A stretch of 64,000 nucleotides of DNA, from contig JAHLLQ010000001.1 of the NCBI GenBank assembly GCA_020444065.1, positions 1,054,001 through 1,118,000 of the forward strand, in the 5' to 3' direction. Below are positions 16,054-25,400 of this stretch, in pieces. Positions within the stretch are counted from its first letter, which is position 1; the number at the start of each line of letters is the position of its first letter. The position numbers and the translations under genes are program-made. Source of the DNA: a bacterium. Lineage in GTDB: Bacteria > Sumerlaeota > Sumerlaeia > SLMS01 > JAHLLQ01. Under the pieces are notes generated by a model. That model was not told the origin of the DNA. It saw only the letters and a program-made list of their open reading frames with translations, and made no database searches.

Positions 16054-17054
16054 GCCTTCGCCCCCTTCCCCTCGGCGTTGGCCGCTTCGGCACGCTTGCC
16101 TTCGATTTCACGAATGAAATAGCCCTCCAGCGTCTCGCGCCGTGGTGCGTAACTGACGAGTGTTCCCTCGCCGCCCGCCAGTCGGGAGAGAGTCTTCTTT
16201 GCTTCTTCTTCTGTCTCGAAGTCCGCCAGGTAGGATTCACCCTGCTCGAGCACCCGGCGGGCGGACTTGCGCACATCCGCCAGGAGCTCGGCCGATGGGG
16301 AAGCCATCTCCATTTCATAAGCAATGACTCGAGTCGAAAGCAGCTCGGACAACTGTCCCTCGGCAATCAGCTTGCCCTGGTTCAGAATCCCGACGCGATC
16401 GCAGATCATTTCCGCGTCGCCCAGAATGTGGCTGGAGAACATCACCGTCTTCCCGGCCTCTTTGAGGCGCAGAATCAAGTCGCGAACCTCTTTTCGACCG
16501 AATGGATCGAGGCCGGACTGCGGCTCATCCAGAATCACCAGTTTGGGGTCGTTCAGCAGCGCCTGCGCCAAACCGACGCGCTGGAGCATGCCCTTGGAGT
16601 ACCCGCGCAACGGAACGTTACCGGAGTCCTCCAGGCCAACCTGCTCGAGCAACTCGGGAATCCTGCGGCGGCGTGCTGCGCGGTCCATTCCGTAGAGTTG
16701 CCCGTAGAAATCCAGGAATTCTTGGCCCGTAAGATAGTCGTAGAAGAACGGATTCTCAGGCAGAAAGCCGATCTGGGCCTTCGAAGAGACATCACCCAGG
16801 GGGCGACCCATGATGGTGGCCGATCCGGCGGTCGGGAAATGCAGACCCATCAGGATCTTGATCGTTGTTGTCTTTCCGGCGCCGTTGGGACCGAGCAGAC
16901 CGAAAATCTGCCCTTCCTCGACCTGTAAGTTCAGGTTTTCCAGCGCAACGCGCTTGCGATCTTTGAGGCGCAGGCGGATGCGGCCATGCTCCGTCCCGAT
17001 CACATCGCGGACGTAGACCTTTGTCAGCCCCTTGATATCGATGATCGTGCTCAT
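16050..17054 (-). CDS. ABC transporter ATP-binding protein
   Basis: The 334-residue protein has one ABC ATPase domain with Walker A GPNGAGKTT, Q-loop, signature RGYSKGMLQRVGLAQALL and Walker B LVILDEPQSGLDP, then a C-terminal extension of about 100 residues (DUF4162-like position, ending in a Lys/Ala-rich tail). It should power export through the adjacent ABC-2 permease. The open frame reaches 17237, but ATG 17054 matches the family start (MSTIIDIKGLTKVY) and has GGGAG upstream. The region 17055-17188 in front of it holds no gene. Confidence 0.92.
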   Translation of the reverse strand: MSTIIDIKGLTKVYVRDVIGTEHGRIRLRLKDRKRVALENLNLQVEEGQIFGLLGPNGAGKTTTIKILMGLHFPTAGSATIMGRPLGDVSSKAQIGFLPENPFFYDYLTGQEFLDFYGQLYGMDRAARRRRIPELLEQVGLEDSGNVPLRGYSKGMLQRVGLAQALLNDPKLVILDEPQSGLDPFGRKEVRDLILRLKEAGKTVMFSSHILGDAEMICDRVGILNQGKLIAEGQLSELLSTRVIAYEMEMASPSAELLADVRKSARRVLEQGESYLADFETEEEAKKTLSRLAGGEGTLVSYAPRRETLEGYFIREIEGKRAEAANAEGKGAKA

Positions 17055-17188
17055 GAACTCCCATTTCGTCTGTGGTGATGGCTCTGCGGGGTTGCGACCA
17101 GACGCAACAAGGCCCGCGACCCGGGTGTTGTTGCCATCCGGGTCACTGGGAGGGCAAGCGATACCAATGCCAGGGATTGAATGAAGTG

Positions 17189-17788
17189 CTACTCCTGCCC
17201 CGAGCAGCGCACGATCCCCTCCGGCGTCGCGATCCAATCCATCCGCTGATCAAACTCGGGCCGAAATGGGATATCGTCAATGACCTGGAAGAAATGGGCG
17301 ACCCCGACTACGATCGAATCGATGCGACGATGGGCCAGCATCCGGTCGAAATGCCCTCCTCCCTGGCCCAGGCGCGCGCCCCCTCGATCGAATGCCACGC
17401 CGGGCGCCAGGAAGACATCGATTTCCGAAATGTCGGCTGCGGGGCAACGCACTGGATCGGGCTCCGGACAATCCCGATAGCCCGGCCGAATGTCCGACAT
17501 CGAAGCGACGCGCAACGGCGTCATCCCGATCAGATCTTCATCCACCTTGGGCAGAAAGAGGGCGCGGCCTCGCTGCAACCACTCGTCGAGGAACGGCGCG
17601 ACGCTGAGTTCTCCACCAACCGGCAGTGTCGCCAGAAGCCCTCGAGAATCCCCGATTCCCGGCAGCGACCACAGTTGTCCGACGAGCTTCCGGGCAGCGT
17701 CGGCCTGCTCCGAATCGCTCAGGGAGCGCCGCCGGGCGCGCATAATACGGCGCAGTTCTTTCTTCTTCAAATCGACTGGGTCTGTCAC
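17189..17788 (-). CDS. fthC: 5-formyltetrahydrofolate cyclo-ligase
   Basis: The 199-residue protein matches the 5-FTHF cyclo-ligase (YgfA/MTHFS) family. Landmarks are the basic N-terminus (KKKELRRIMRARRRSLS) that contacts ATP, LFLPKV, and the signature PGVAFDRGGARLGQGGGHFDR near residue 130-150, which binds phosphate. It converts 5-formyl-THF to 5,10-methenyl-THF with ATP hydrolysis, returning folate to the active pool. Its ATG overlaps the stop codon of the M28 peptidase gene by 4 nt, so it is cotranscribed with it, though no metabolic link is evident. Confidence 0.93.
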   Translation of the reverse strand: MTDPVDLKKKELRRIMRARRRSLSDSEQADAARKLVGQLWSLPGIGDSRGLLATLPVGGELSVAPFLDEWLQRGRALFLPKVDEDLIGMTPLRVASMSDIRPGYRDCPEPDPVRCPAADISEIDVFLAPGVAFDRGGARLGQGGGHFDRMLAHRRIDSIVVGVAHFFQVIDDIPFRPEFDQRMDWIATPEGIVRCSGQE

Positions 17789-19101
17789 CGGCTCTCCGAT
17801 CCCCTGATCATCATTCCCGAAGGCCCGACAGGATCCGGGTTCGCCAACTGCAGCGCGGCTGCGATGGTCATCCGGAGGACTTCACTCCCCACTGCAGGCG
17901 TGATCTTGTCCATCGTGTCGTCGGAAGTATGATAGTAGGGGTAATTCCCCCACTCGGATTCGATAATCAGCACCGCCGCCAAGCCGCGGTTGAGGAAAGA
18001 CATATGGTCACTGCGTCCGGTGCTCGACGACCAGTATCGGGTCAGTGTGGAGAAGTCATCGGCGCATGCGAGGACAGTCGACGCAAAGTTCGCGTGCCAA
18101 ATGAAACTCTCCACGTGCACATCCCAAACTGGATCGCTCGTGTACGAAATCATATCCATAATCAGTGCACCGCGGAAGCCCGCATAGTCCTGTGGGGTGA
18201 ACTGCTCGACGAAGTATTCGCTTCCGAGCAATCCCTGCTCCTCCGCGGAGAACGTGACGAACAGGATAGTGCGCTGGGGGCGCGGCGTGACCTGTGAAAT
18301 CACGCGCGCCGCCTCAAGAACGCCGGCGGTCCCGGAGGCATTGTCCTCGGCACCAGGCCCAGGATTCGGAGGGCACGGGAGGGAATCGTAATGGCCACCG
18401 ACGACCAGAAACTGATCGGGATACCGCGCCCCTTCCAGTCGCCCAATCACATTCGTGTAGCCGATGCCCCGGAGGATCGGTTCGTAGTGCTGCAGCTCTA
18501 CATCGAGTCCCATCGAGGCGAACTCCGCCGCAATGTAGTCCCGAGCCGCGTCATTTCCGTCCGAGTGTGTGCAGCGGCTATCGATACTGGTCAGCGACAC
18601 CAACTGCGAAGTGTAAATATCGACGGAAATTGCCTGGATCGCATCGGCGACCATGAAGTCGGGAATCCCCGTTGGAAGAGGAGTGCCGGGGAGAGTCTCC
18701 GTCACCAGCGCCCGGTTGACTGCAAGTGGAGTGAGTGATCCTTCGAACGGGCAATCCGGACAGTTTGTGCCGTGCAGATCGGTTGGGGGACCGTCAGGCA
18801 GGTAGAGGATTGTCTTGCTCAAGTGAGAGGCCGCCACCCGATCCGCAAGCGACGGCGGGACGGGCGCGCCATCCAGGATGTAGTACACGGCTGGATCGCT
18901 CTCGGCCTCGCCGAGCGATGGACTGTAAAGACGGTCCCCGATCTGGATCCACCAGGACTCCTCCTCACAGATTGAGCGCAGGCCGTCCTGCTGGACTCGA
19001 TCGGATCCGTCCAACGAGACGAAGGGCAACCGATCCGCCGCTGGAGCGGCGACAACCAAGAGAAGCATGATGATGGCAGGTATGATAGCCTTCACGAGCA
19101 C
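17785..19101 (-). CDS. Secreted M28 family zinc aminopeptidase
   Basis: The 438-residue protein has a signal peptide (MLVKAIIPAIIMLLLVVAAPAA), about 170 residues of unassigned N-terminal sequence with a CPDCPF pair, and an M28 catalytic domain. Zinc and catalytic motifs are visible: GGHYDS, AEDNASG and SAEEQGLLGSEYF with the catalytic glutamate, then a distal DHMSF segment. M28 enzymes remove N-terminal amino acids from peptides outside the cytoplasm. It overlaps the cyclo-ligase gene. The 19102-19219 gap upstream is the shared promoter region with the divergent GYF_2 gene. Confidence 0.88.
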   Translation of the reverse strand: MLVKAIIPAIIMLLLVVAAPAADRLPFVSLDGSDRVQQDGLRSICEEESWWIQIGDRLYSPSLGEAESDPAVYYILDGAPVPPSLADRVAASHLSKTILYLPDGPPTDLHGTNCPDCPFEGSLTPLAVNRALVTETLPGTPLPTGIPDFMVADAIQAISVDIYTSQLVSLTSIDSRCTHSDGNDAARDYIAAEFASMGLDVELQHYEPILRGIGYTNVIGRLEGARYPDQFLVVGGHYDSLPCPPNPGPGAEDNASGTAGVLEAARVISQVTPRPQRTILFVTFSAEEQGLLGSEYFVEQFTPQDYAGFRGALIMDMISYTSDPVWDVHVESFIWHANFASTVLACADDFSTLTRYWSSSTGRSDHMSFLNRGLAAVLIIESEWGNYPYYHTSDDTMDKITPAVGSEVLRMTIAAALQLANPDPVGPSGMMIRGSESR

Positions 19102-19219
19102 TTCACCTCTTCAGGACAGAGTGGCCCGATCGGAGGGGCTTCGACAACGGTTATTTGGCCTTGGCCCCTGGCTCGCGGTCGCCTATCCAGATATTGAGAT
19201 TTGACAGGGGGGAGTTGCG

Positions 19220-19675
19220 ATGGAGTTTGAAAATGTCTATGTGATCCATCCGGATGGGAGCCGATACGGCCCGGCGGACATCCCGACATTGATCGAGTGG
19301 GCGCGACAAGGCCGCGTCCCTTTTGCAAGCCTGGTCGAGGATGCCGAGACTCACCAGATGCGGCCCGTTAATTCAGTTCCAGAGTTGAAGAACGAGATTC
19401 CGAGGGACCTCTTCCAAAAGCTGATTCCGCCGAACACGCTGGCCGTTATCGGCTATTACGTGGCCATTCTCTCCCTGCTTGGAGCGCTCTGTCTCTTCAT
19501 CCCGACTGGAATCGGGGGCCTGGCGGCTGTCATTCTCGGCGGGATGGGCTTGCGATCCGCCAAGCGGGACCCCGATATTCGGGGCGTAGCGCATGCGTGG
19601 ACGGCAATTATACTCGGCTCGCTGGAAGTGTTGGCACTTCTTGCAGTTGGGATTATGATCTTCCTGGCCCAGTAA
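19220..19675 (+). CDS. GYF_2-domain membrane protein with DUF4190-like tail
   Basis: The 151-residue protein starts with a GYF_2-like domain (residues 1-60; YVIHPDGSRYGPADIPTLIEWARQG), thought to bind proline-rich peptides or partner proteins. Two hydrophobic stretches follow (about 75-105 and 125-150) with a GMGLRSAKRDPDIRG loop between them, as in DUF4190-type membrane proteins. It has a strong GGGGAG ribosome-binding site. A second GYF_2 domain occurs in the SPFH protein at 57443-58564. The role is unknown; it may recruit other proteins to the membrane. Confidence 0.75.
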   Translation: MEFENVYVIHPDGSRYGPADIPTLIEWARQGRVPFASLVEDAETHQMRPVNSVPELKNEIPRDLFQKLIPPNTLAVIGYYVAILSLLGALCLFIPTGIGGLAAVILGGMGLRSAKRDPDIRGVAHAWTAIILGSLEVLALLAVGIMIFLAQ

Positions 19676-19754
19676 AACAAGGTCCGAGTGGCACATGACT
19701 CGCATGCACGAAGCGAGAGTATATCAGACTGAGATTCCGAAGGAGAAATAGCTC

Positions 19755-20615
19755 ATGGCAAAACGCCTCATTAAGATCGTCGTCGGACTGGTCATCGTCC
19801 TGATCGTGGCGGCAGTGGTAGTTGGCGGTATTCTCTACATGAAGAAGGACTCGATCGTTCGCACGGCGACGGAGCGGGTTCTTGAGTACGTCTTGCAGGT
19901 CGATGTTTCAATCGAGAGCGCTGAGGTCGAACCGGCGAAGGGCACGATTCAGTTCAACAACATCGTGATCGACAATCCCGAAGGGTACGACTCGGATCAC
20001 GCGATGAAGTTCGGCGTCGTTCGCGTGGAAGCCGATCTGCCTTCCTTCCGCACGGACAAGCCGGTCATCCACCTGATCCAGATTTCCGACTCCGACATCA
20101 CGATGGAGAAGAAGTCGCTGAAGTCCTCCAACCTGCAGGATCTGGCGGAGAATGCCAAGCGTCTCTCCAGCGGCACCGAAGAAGCGCCGAAGGAAGAGGG
20201 CACCGAGAAGCAGATGAAGATCGAGCAACTGATCATCGAGGGAACAACGATCTCCGTGGCCATGCCGTTCCTGAATGGGCAGACGGCTGAAGTACCTGTC
20301 CCACGCATCGACAAGAAGGACCTCGGCGGCGAGAAGGAAACGGTCAATCCGGCCGAAGCGCTGGAGATCTTCTTCGCCGAGTTGCTTGGCGCGATCCGCG
20401 ACGCCGGCACAGGCATCCTGCCTGACGAAGCGCTGAAGGATCTGGGCAACACGCTGAACTCGCTCGGCGCCGATGTTGGCGAGCAGTTCCGTGGATTGAC
20501 TGAAGGCGCCGGCAGCGCCGCCGAAGATGTCGAAGACGCGGCAGGCGATGCTGTGCGCAACGTGCGCGAAGGTCTTGGCGGTCTGCTGGGCGGCGGCGAC
20601 GACGAGGACGAATGA
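19755..20615 (+). CDS. AsmA/DUF748-like membrane-anchored protein
   Basis: The 286-residue protein has one N-terminal membrane helix (residues 6-28) and then a periplasmic-type domain that begins like AsmA/DUF748 proteins: a VRTATERVLEYVLQVDVSIESAEVEP stretch followed by beta strands (GTIQFNNIVIDNPEGYDSDHAMKFGVVRVEADL). Such proteins belong to the envelope bridge family that moves lipids between membranes. It is much shorter than AsmA/TamB, and its last 80 residues are an acidic, Gly-rich amphipathic tail. AAGGAG precedes the start. Its TGA directly adjoins the stop codon of the convergent efflux gene. Confidence 0.7.
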   Translation: MAKRLIKIVVGLVIVLIVAAVVVGGILYMKKDSIVRTATERVLEYVLQVDVSIESAEVEPAKGTIQFNNIVIDNPEGYDSDHAMKFGVVRVEADLPSFRTDKPVIHLIQISDSDITMEKKSLKSSNLQDLAENAKRLSSGTEEAPKEEGTEKQMKIEQLIIEGTTISVAMPFLNGQTAEVPVPRIDKKDLGGEKETVNPAEALEIFFAELLGAIRDAGTGILPDEALKDLGNTLNSLGADVGEQFRGLTEGAGSAAEDVEDAAGDAVRNVREGLGGLLGGGDDEDE

Positions 20616-22217
20616 TCAGTGCCCGGCTGCGCCGTTCTTCTTGGCAGTCGCTGCCAGAACGGCGCGGCCGGGAATCAGAAAGACCAGCGGTACCGTGATC
20701 AGAAAGAGCAGTCCGGTAATCAACGAGGCATCGTTGTAAGCCAACATCGTGGCGTGCCGGTGTACCATAAAATCTGTGTAACCCATCGTCGCCCTCGGGA
20801 TCAGCCCGGGGGCGACGCCTGCATGAGCCAACCCCGCGGCGAGATGCTGCTTGAAAGCCATGAAGTTCGGATTGAAGTCCGTAATGTGGCTGACAAGCGT
20901 CGTGCGGTGGATCTGCTGTCCGCGCGCAACGAGCGTTGCGATCAGCGCGTAGCCGATGTTACCGCCGACGCGTCGAGAGAGCGTATAGATGCCGGACGCA
21001 TCGGTCATGTCCTCGCGTCGCGTAGTGCTGAGAGACACGGTCGTCATCGTGACGAACATGAAAGGCATGCCGGCACCCATCAGCAGAAGCATCGGAACCA
21101 GTGTCCAGAAGTCTGCCTCAAGCGACAAGTGCGAAAGATCCCAATACGACCAGCAGATCAAGACAATGCCGAAGAAGATCATGACTCGCGCATCGAAGTG
21201 ACGGTACAGCCAGCCGGCGATCGGCATCAGCATCAGAATCGCCACGGCGCGTGGCGCCAGTACAAGCCCCGCATCAAACGCCGTATAGCCCAGCAGGTTC
21301 TGCGTGAATTGCGGCAGGATAAAGGTCGTACCGAATAAGCCAATGCCGAAGATGAGACTCATAGCAGAACCCAGCGTTAACGGCAAGTCCCGCAGCACGC
21401 GGAAGTTCACAACTGGCTCGGGAATCTTGAGTTCGTAGATGATCAGCGTGATCAGTGAGACGACCGTGACGATCGAGCCGGCCACGATCCACTTCGATTC
21501 AAACCAGTCGTTCTCCTGACCGCGTTCGAGCACGATCTGCATCATTGTGAGGGACAAGGCGAGGAGACCGATTCCCCACCAGTCGACCTTCTGCACACCG
21601 CGGCGCAGGTACGGAGGATCGTGCACGAACGTTGCCACCAGGAACATTCCCAGCAGGCTGACCGGTACGTTGATGTAGAAAATCCACGGCCAACCGTAGT
21701 GATCGGTCAGCCAACCGCCGAGGATCGGCCCAAAGGCCGGCGCCAGCACGACACCCATGCCGTACATGGCCATCGCCATGCCCTGCTCTTCGGGCGGGAA
21801 AGTCTCCCGCAAGATCGCCTGCGAAACCGGGATGAGCGCTCCCCCGCCGGCGCCTTGCAAAACGCGACAGACGAGCATCATCGGATAAGTGGTCGCGGAT
21901 CCGCAGAGAACGGAACCGGCAGTAAACACTCCAAATGACAGTAGATACAGGCGCTTCCGGCCGATCATGGTGCTCCACCATCCGGTCATCGTCACCATGA
22001 TGATTTCCGCGATGCTGTAGCCTGTTGCCACCCACGTGATGGAGGACAGATCCTCACCGAACGTGCCCATCATGTGAGGCAGCGCAACGTTCACGACGCT
22101 GATGTCCATCACGGAAATGAACGCGCCGAACATGACCGTAAAGGCAATGATCCACTTGTTGGCGGACGCCATCAGGTCGTGTGCGTGCTGGGCATGCGAT
22201 TCGGTGGACGCAGACAT
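20616..22217 (-). CDS. emrB: MFS multidrug exporter, DHA2/EmrB type
   Basis: The 533-residue protein has the 14-helix layout of DHA2 drug:proton antiporters. Visible markers are the first-helix motif near VVNVALPHMMGTFGEDLSSITWVATGY, motif A in WWSTMIGRKRLYLLS, and motif C-like GMGVVLAPAFGPILGGWL, typical of antiporters. It pumps hydrophobic compounds out of the inner membrane, and with the EmrA-like adaptor could pass them across the envelope. Its ATG overlaps the adaptor stop codon by one base (TGATG). No TolC-type outer-membrane gene is nearby. Confidence 0.93.
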   Translation of the reverse strand: MSASTESHAQHAHDLMASANKWIIAFTVMFGAFISVMDISVVNVALPHMMGTFGEDLSSITWVATGYSIAEIIMVTMTGWWSTMIGRKRLYLLSFGVFTAGSVLCGSATTYPMMLVCRVLQGAGGGALIPVSQAILRETFPPEEQGMAMAMYGMGVVLAPAFGPILGGWLTDHYGWPWIFYINVPVSLLGMFLVATFVHDPPYLRRGVQKVDWWGIGLLALSLTMMQIVLERGQENDWFESKWIVAGSIVTVVSLITLIIYELKIPEPVVNFRVLRDLPLTLGSAMSLIFGIGLFGTTFILPQFTQNLLGYTAFDAGLVLAPRAVAILMLMPIAGWLYRHFDARVMIFFGIVLICWSYWDLSHLSLEADFWTLVPMLLLMGAGMPFMFVTMTTVSLSTTRREDMTDASGIYTLSRRVGGNIGYALIATLVARGQQIHRTTLVSHITDFNPNFMAFKQHLAAGLAHAGVAPGLIPRATMGYTDFMVHRHATMLAYNDASLITGLLFLITVPLVFLIPGRAVLAATAKKNGAAGH

Positions 22218-23632
22218 CAGCGATCCTCTGCAGCGCCCTGTGCAATGCTCGAGTCGATCTTCGTTCCCGGTGCAGAAATGTCGACGTCGGGAATGACGGA
22301 CATACCGGGAACCAGGCGATAGTCAGCAGCCTTTGGATCGTCGAAGACGATCTTCACCGGCACGCGCTGAACCACTTTCACGAAGTTCCCGGTGGCGTTC
22401 TCCGGCGGCAGGAGACTGAATCGCGCCCCGGTGCCGCGCTGCACACTATCGACGCGCCCCTCGAAAGAGACGCCGGGGAATGTGTCGACCTCAACCTCCA
22501 CCGGCTGGCCGGGTTTCATTTCGCCAATCTGTGTTTCCTTGAAATTCGCCGTCACCCAAACATCCGGATCCACGATCGCGAGCAGCGGCTGGCCGCGTGA
22601 AACGAATGCACCTGGTTCGACCGACTTCTTGGTCACGAATCCGTCGCACGGTGCATAGATCTTCGTGTACGAGAGATTCAGGCGCGCTTGATCGACCTTT
22701 GCTTCCGCCTGCTTCGAATCCGCGTGAGAAATGTCCGCATTGGCCTTGCTCTGCGCGACGCGCTGCGGAGCGGCCAGTGCTGAATCGACGCGACTGCGCG
22801 CGACATTAGCTTGGGCACGGCGAACTTCCAACTGGGCCTTCGCTCGATCGAGATCGCTCTGGGCCGACTTCAACGATGCGCCAGCCATCTTGATCAGTGC
22901 TTCCTGGGTCTGGACCTTCTGGCGCTTTGATTCCAAATCCGCAGCCGTGATGCGCTCGGCGGCGATCGCGTGATCGAGATCTTGTCGGCTGGCCGTCTGC
23001 GAATCGACGAGGCTGCGTTCGCGCTCCAGGTCGAGCACATCGCGATCGTGCTCCGCCTCTGCGGAGTTCACATCGGCCTTCGCCTGGTCCAGCGCCGCCC
23101 CGGCGTACGAAAGCGCAGCTTGAGACTGATCGAGTTTGTTCTCCGCCGACGTCAGGAGGGCCTCACCCTCCTCGACTGAGGCTTCGGCGGCGGCAAGGCT
23201 TGCCTTGCTCTCTTCCAGCGTCGAAGAAGTCGTGATCGAAGTGACGTCGACATCCAACTGTCGAGCTTCATGAGCGGCCTTCGCGGCATTCAGCGTCGCC
23301 TCCGCCGCATCCAGTGCAGCCTGGAAATCGCTCGGATCGAGTTCGGCCAGCAGTTCCCCCTTCTTGACCCACTGATTGTCCGAAACATGAACCCGTGCGA
23401 CAATGCCTTCGACACGTGGGCTGATCGAGATGATGTGCCCCTCGATGAATGCGTCGTCCGTGGACTCATGGCTCCGCGCATGCAAGTACGCAGGCACGCC
23501 AAAGATCAGACCCACGAGGATGAGGATCGCAATGACGACGACTGCCACCTTGCGCTTTGACGAATTCTGTTCGCCGTTCTCCTGCTGCTTTTCCTGGGGC
23601 TCTTCTGTCGCTGTCTTTTCAGAGTCGCTCAT
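22217..23632 (-). CDS. emrA: HlyD/EmrA membrane fusion protein
   Basis: The 471-residue protein has a cytoplasmic Glu/Lys-rich N-terminus, one membrane helix (about 28-50), a biotinyl-lipoyl-like domain (VEGIVARVHVSDNQWVKKGELLAELD) split by a very long coiled coil of about 200 residues (Ala/Glu/Asp-rich), then the second lipoyl half and a beta-barrel (YAPCDGFVTKKSVEPGAFV; VEVDTFPG). This is the EmrA/HlyD adaptor layout. The coiled coil is longer than in E. coli EmrA, which may fit a wider periplasm. It works with the exporter encoded next. Confidence 0.93.
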   Translation of the reverse strand: MSDSEKTATEEPQEKQQENGEQNSSKRKVAVVVIAILILVGLIFGVPAYLHARSHESTDDAFIEGHIISISPRVEGIVARVHVSDNQWVKKGELLAELDPSDFQAALDAAEATLNAAKAAHEARQLDVDVTSITTSSTLEESKASLAAAEASVEEGEALLTSAENKLDQSQAALSYAGAALDQAKADVNSAEAEHDRDVLDLERERSLVDSQTASRQDLDHAIAAERITAADLESKRQKVQTQEALIKMAGASLKSAQSDLDRAKAQLEVRRAQANVARSRVDSALAAPQRVAQSKANADISHADSKQAEAKVDQARLNLSYTKIYAPCDGFVTKKSVEPGAFVSRGQPLLAIVDPDVWVTANFKETQIGEMKPGQPVEVEVDTFPGVSFEGRVDSVQRGTGARFSLLPPENATGNFVKVVQRVPVKIVFDDPKAADYRLVPGMSVIPDVDISAPGTKIDSSIAQGAAEDR

Positions 23633-23666
23633 TTATTCCAAATCCCTCACTATGAATTCCAAATCT

Positions 23667-24239
23667 TCATTTCCTGCAAAGCGCCCTCGAAACAAGGCGA
23701 GTGATCTGCTGAGTCAGCGCTTCCTCGTCGACTTCTTCGCCATCGAAATGGAACGTCGAGCGCACCATTCCCGGAATGAAGACGGCGGTTAACTCCGGGT
23801 GAGGATCGTCGTAGATTCCGCACTCGATGCCGCGTCGGATGATCGATTCGATTAATCCGCGCAACTCGCGGCGTTTCTGCTCCCATGCAGGCTGATCCAG
23901 GGTCTGGTCCGGCACAGTCCGCATCAGTTGAAAGACATGCGGGTTTCGGCAGGCGAAGTGCACGAGCTCCCGAATAACGATCGCGAGGCTCTCGGGCGGC
24001 GCCAACTGCTGGTCGCCCAAACGCGCATTCAGGCAATCGACGAGATCGAGGAAACCTTCCTGAACTGTGGCGATATAGAGGTCCTCTTTGCTCTTGAAAT
24101 AGACGTAAAGAGTGCCCTTCCCAACTCCCGCAGCCGCGGCAACTTGACTCAGCAGCACCTTGCGAAAGGGCTCTGTGGCAAAGAGCTCTGTCGCTGCCTG
24201 GATGATGCGGGCGCGTTTCTTTTCGTCCAAAACCTGCAT
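23667..24239 (-). CDS. TetR-family repressor of the efflux operon
   Basis: The 190-residue protein has a TetR N-terminal HTH (residues about 8-54; RIIQAATELFATEPFRKVLLSQVAAAAGVGKGTLYVYFKSKEDLY) and a helical ligand-binding C-terminal part. It is the first gene of the tetR-hlyD-emrB unit, 34 nt ahead of hlyD. A perfect palindrome of 26 bp lies 36-61 nt upstream of its start codon, so autorepression relieved by an efflux substrate is likely. Confidence 0.93.
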   Translation of the reverse strand: MQVLDEKKRARIIQAATELFATEPFRKVLLSQVAAAAGVGKGTLYVYFKSKEDLYIATVQEGFLDLVDCLNARLGDQQLAPPESLAIVIRELVHFACRNPHVFQLMRTVPDQTLDQPAWEQKRRELRGLIESIIRRGIECGIYDDPHPELTAVFIPGMVRSTFHFDGEEVDEEALTQQITRLVSRALCRK

Positions 24240-24274
24240 TTTCAGGGTCCTTCCGCTTTCGGTCGGAGGCGGCT

Positions 24275-24300
24275 TTCAATACCGACCGGTCGGTATTGAA
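24275..24300. promoter_or_regulatory. TetR operator: perfect 26-bp palindrome
   Basis: Positions 24275-24287 and 24288-24300 are exact reverse complements, with core ACCGACC|GGTCGGT and flanks TTCAAT/ATTGAA. TetR-family operators with an ACCGACCGGTCGGT-like core are well known. It lies just upstream of the tetR start codon and should repress tetR-hlyD-emrB. Confidence 0.85.
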
Positions 24301-24485
24301 GCGAACCGTGTTCCACTTCTCCCTGCGGGTCAATCGATGATCCGTGCCTGGCGCCGTGGAGCGATTCGGAGCGCTCCCAATGCGGATTGACAGGCTTCTG
24401 TGTTGTCGATAGTCTTCTCCAAACTTCAGATTCCGGGTGGCGGGGCGATTTTGAGAGCCAGGATCATCCGAAAGGTGCTCGATCC

Positions 24486-25175
24486 ATGGATCTAGCTGAA
24501 CGACTGATTTTCCTGATCATCGGCGTGGCGATTGGTATTTCTCTCTCCGGTATTTCCGCCAAGCTGACGAAGGTCGTTAAAGGGCAGAAAAACAAGAAGG
24601 CGAAGAAGGGAAAGCAGCAGGAGACAAAATACCGTCCCCCCAGCGATCCCGCCACGCAGGAGATCTTCACCACGTACATCGATAAGGTGGATGTGGATCG
24701 TGGAATGACGATCAGCGTCTCTAGCCATCTGCGGGATGTCGTCGAGGAGTCAGCGACGACCGGGCGATTCGGGCACCAATTACGCCTCGTGATTAAGCAG
24801 TTCGATGGCCAGGGCCCGCTGGATCAGATCGACGAGTTGGTCCGCCATTGCGTCAAAGTCCATCGCGATTGTCCGCACCTTCCGTTCTGGCTGGATGGAG
24901 AAACCATCGAACTCTACCTGGGCCTGGTTTATCGCGGCCACCAGGTCATTGCAGACGAGGAGGATGAAGATAAGGCAATCGTCAGTTGGGGGCAGTTGCA
25001 GGACGATATCGCGACCCGAAGTCCCGCCGCAATTACGCGGGACATCGGCGATGCACCGGAAGGCACAGTCATGCGTCTGGTCGGCGAAGGTATGGTGCGA
25101 ATCCGTTCCATTATCGGGAAACTGGATCCCATGCATCAGGAAGAACCGGAAGAAGCCGAGGCCCAGTCCATCTGA
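24486..25175 (+). CDS. Orphan membrane-anchored protein
   Basis: The 229-residue product is not recognised. It has one N-terminal membrane segment (residues 5-25, RLIFLIIGVAIGISLSGISA), a highly basic stretch right after it (KGQKNKKAKKGKQQETK), and a mixed alpha/beta soluble domain that would lie in the cytoplasm, with HCVKVHRDCPHLPFW in the middle and an acidic end. ATG 24486 is chosen over an upstream in-frame start at 24387 because the membrane segment begins there and AGGTG lies nine bases before. A terminator follows. Nothing in the neighbourhood tells its role. Confidence 0.65.
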   Translation: MDLAERLIFLIIGVAIGISLSGISAKLTKVVKGQKNKKAKKGKQQETKYRPPSDPATQEIFTTYIDKVDVDRGMTISVSSHLRDVVEESATTGRFGHQLRLVIKQFDGQGPLDQIDELVRHCVKVHRDCPHLPFWLDGETIELYLGLVYRGHQVIADEEDEDKAIVSWGQLQDDIATRSPAAITRDIGDAPEGTVMRLVGEGMVRIRSIIGKLDPMHQEEPEEAEAQSI

Positions 25176-25201
25176 CAATCGCGATACCGTGCCGAAGTTT
25201 C

Positions 25202-25240
25202 CGCGCCGGGAGCCAAAGAGCTTCCGGCGCGTCTCTTTTC
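25202..25240 (+). terminator. Rho-independent terminator after the orphan membrane gene
   Basis: A 12-bp stem CGCGCCGGGAGC/GCTTCCGGCGCG (25202-25213 with 25220-25231; one G-T wobble), a 6-nt loop and the tail TCTCTTTTC. It lies 26 nt after the stop codon. Confidence 0.8.
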
Positions 25241-25400
25241 GCGGCGCCGATCAACCGCCGCAGCCTGCGGCCGCGCGCCCAAGTTCCAATTCCTGGATTA
25301 CGCAACTCACTGATACCAGAAGCCTTGGCCATTCACGCAACGGTTTGGCACGCATCTCCGGAGTGCCGAAAAACGGCGGTCCGGGTCTTGCATAGGGATA

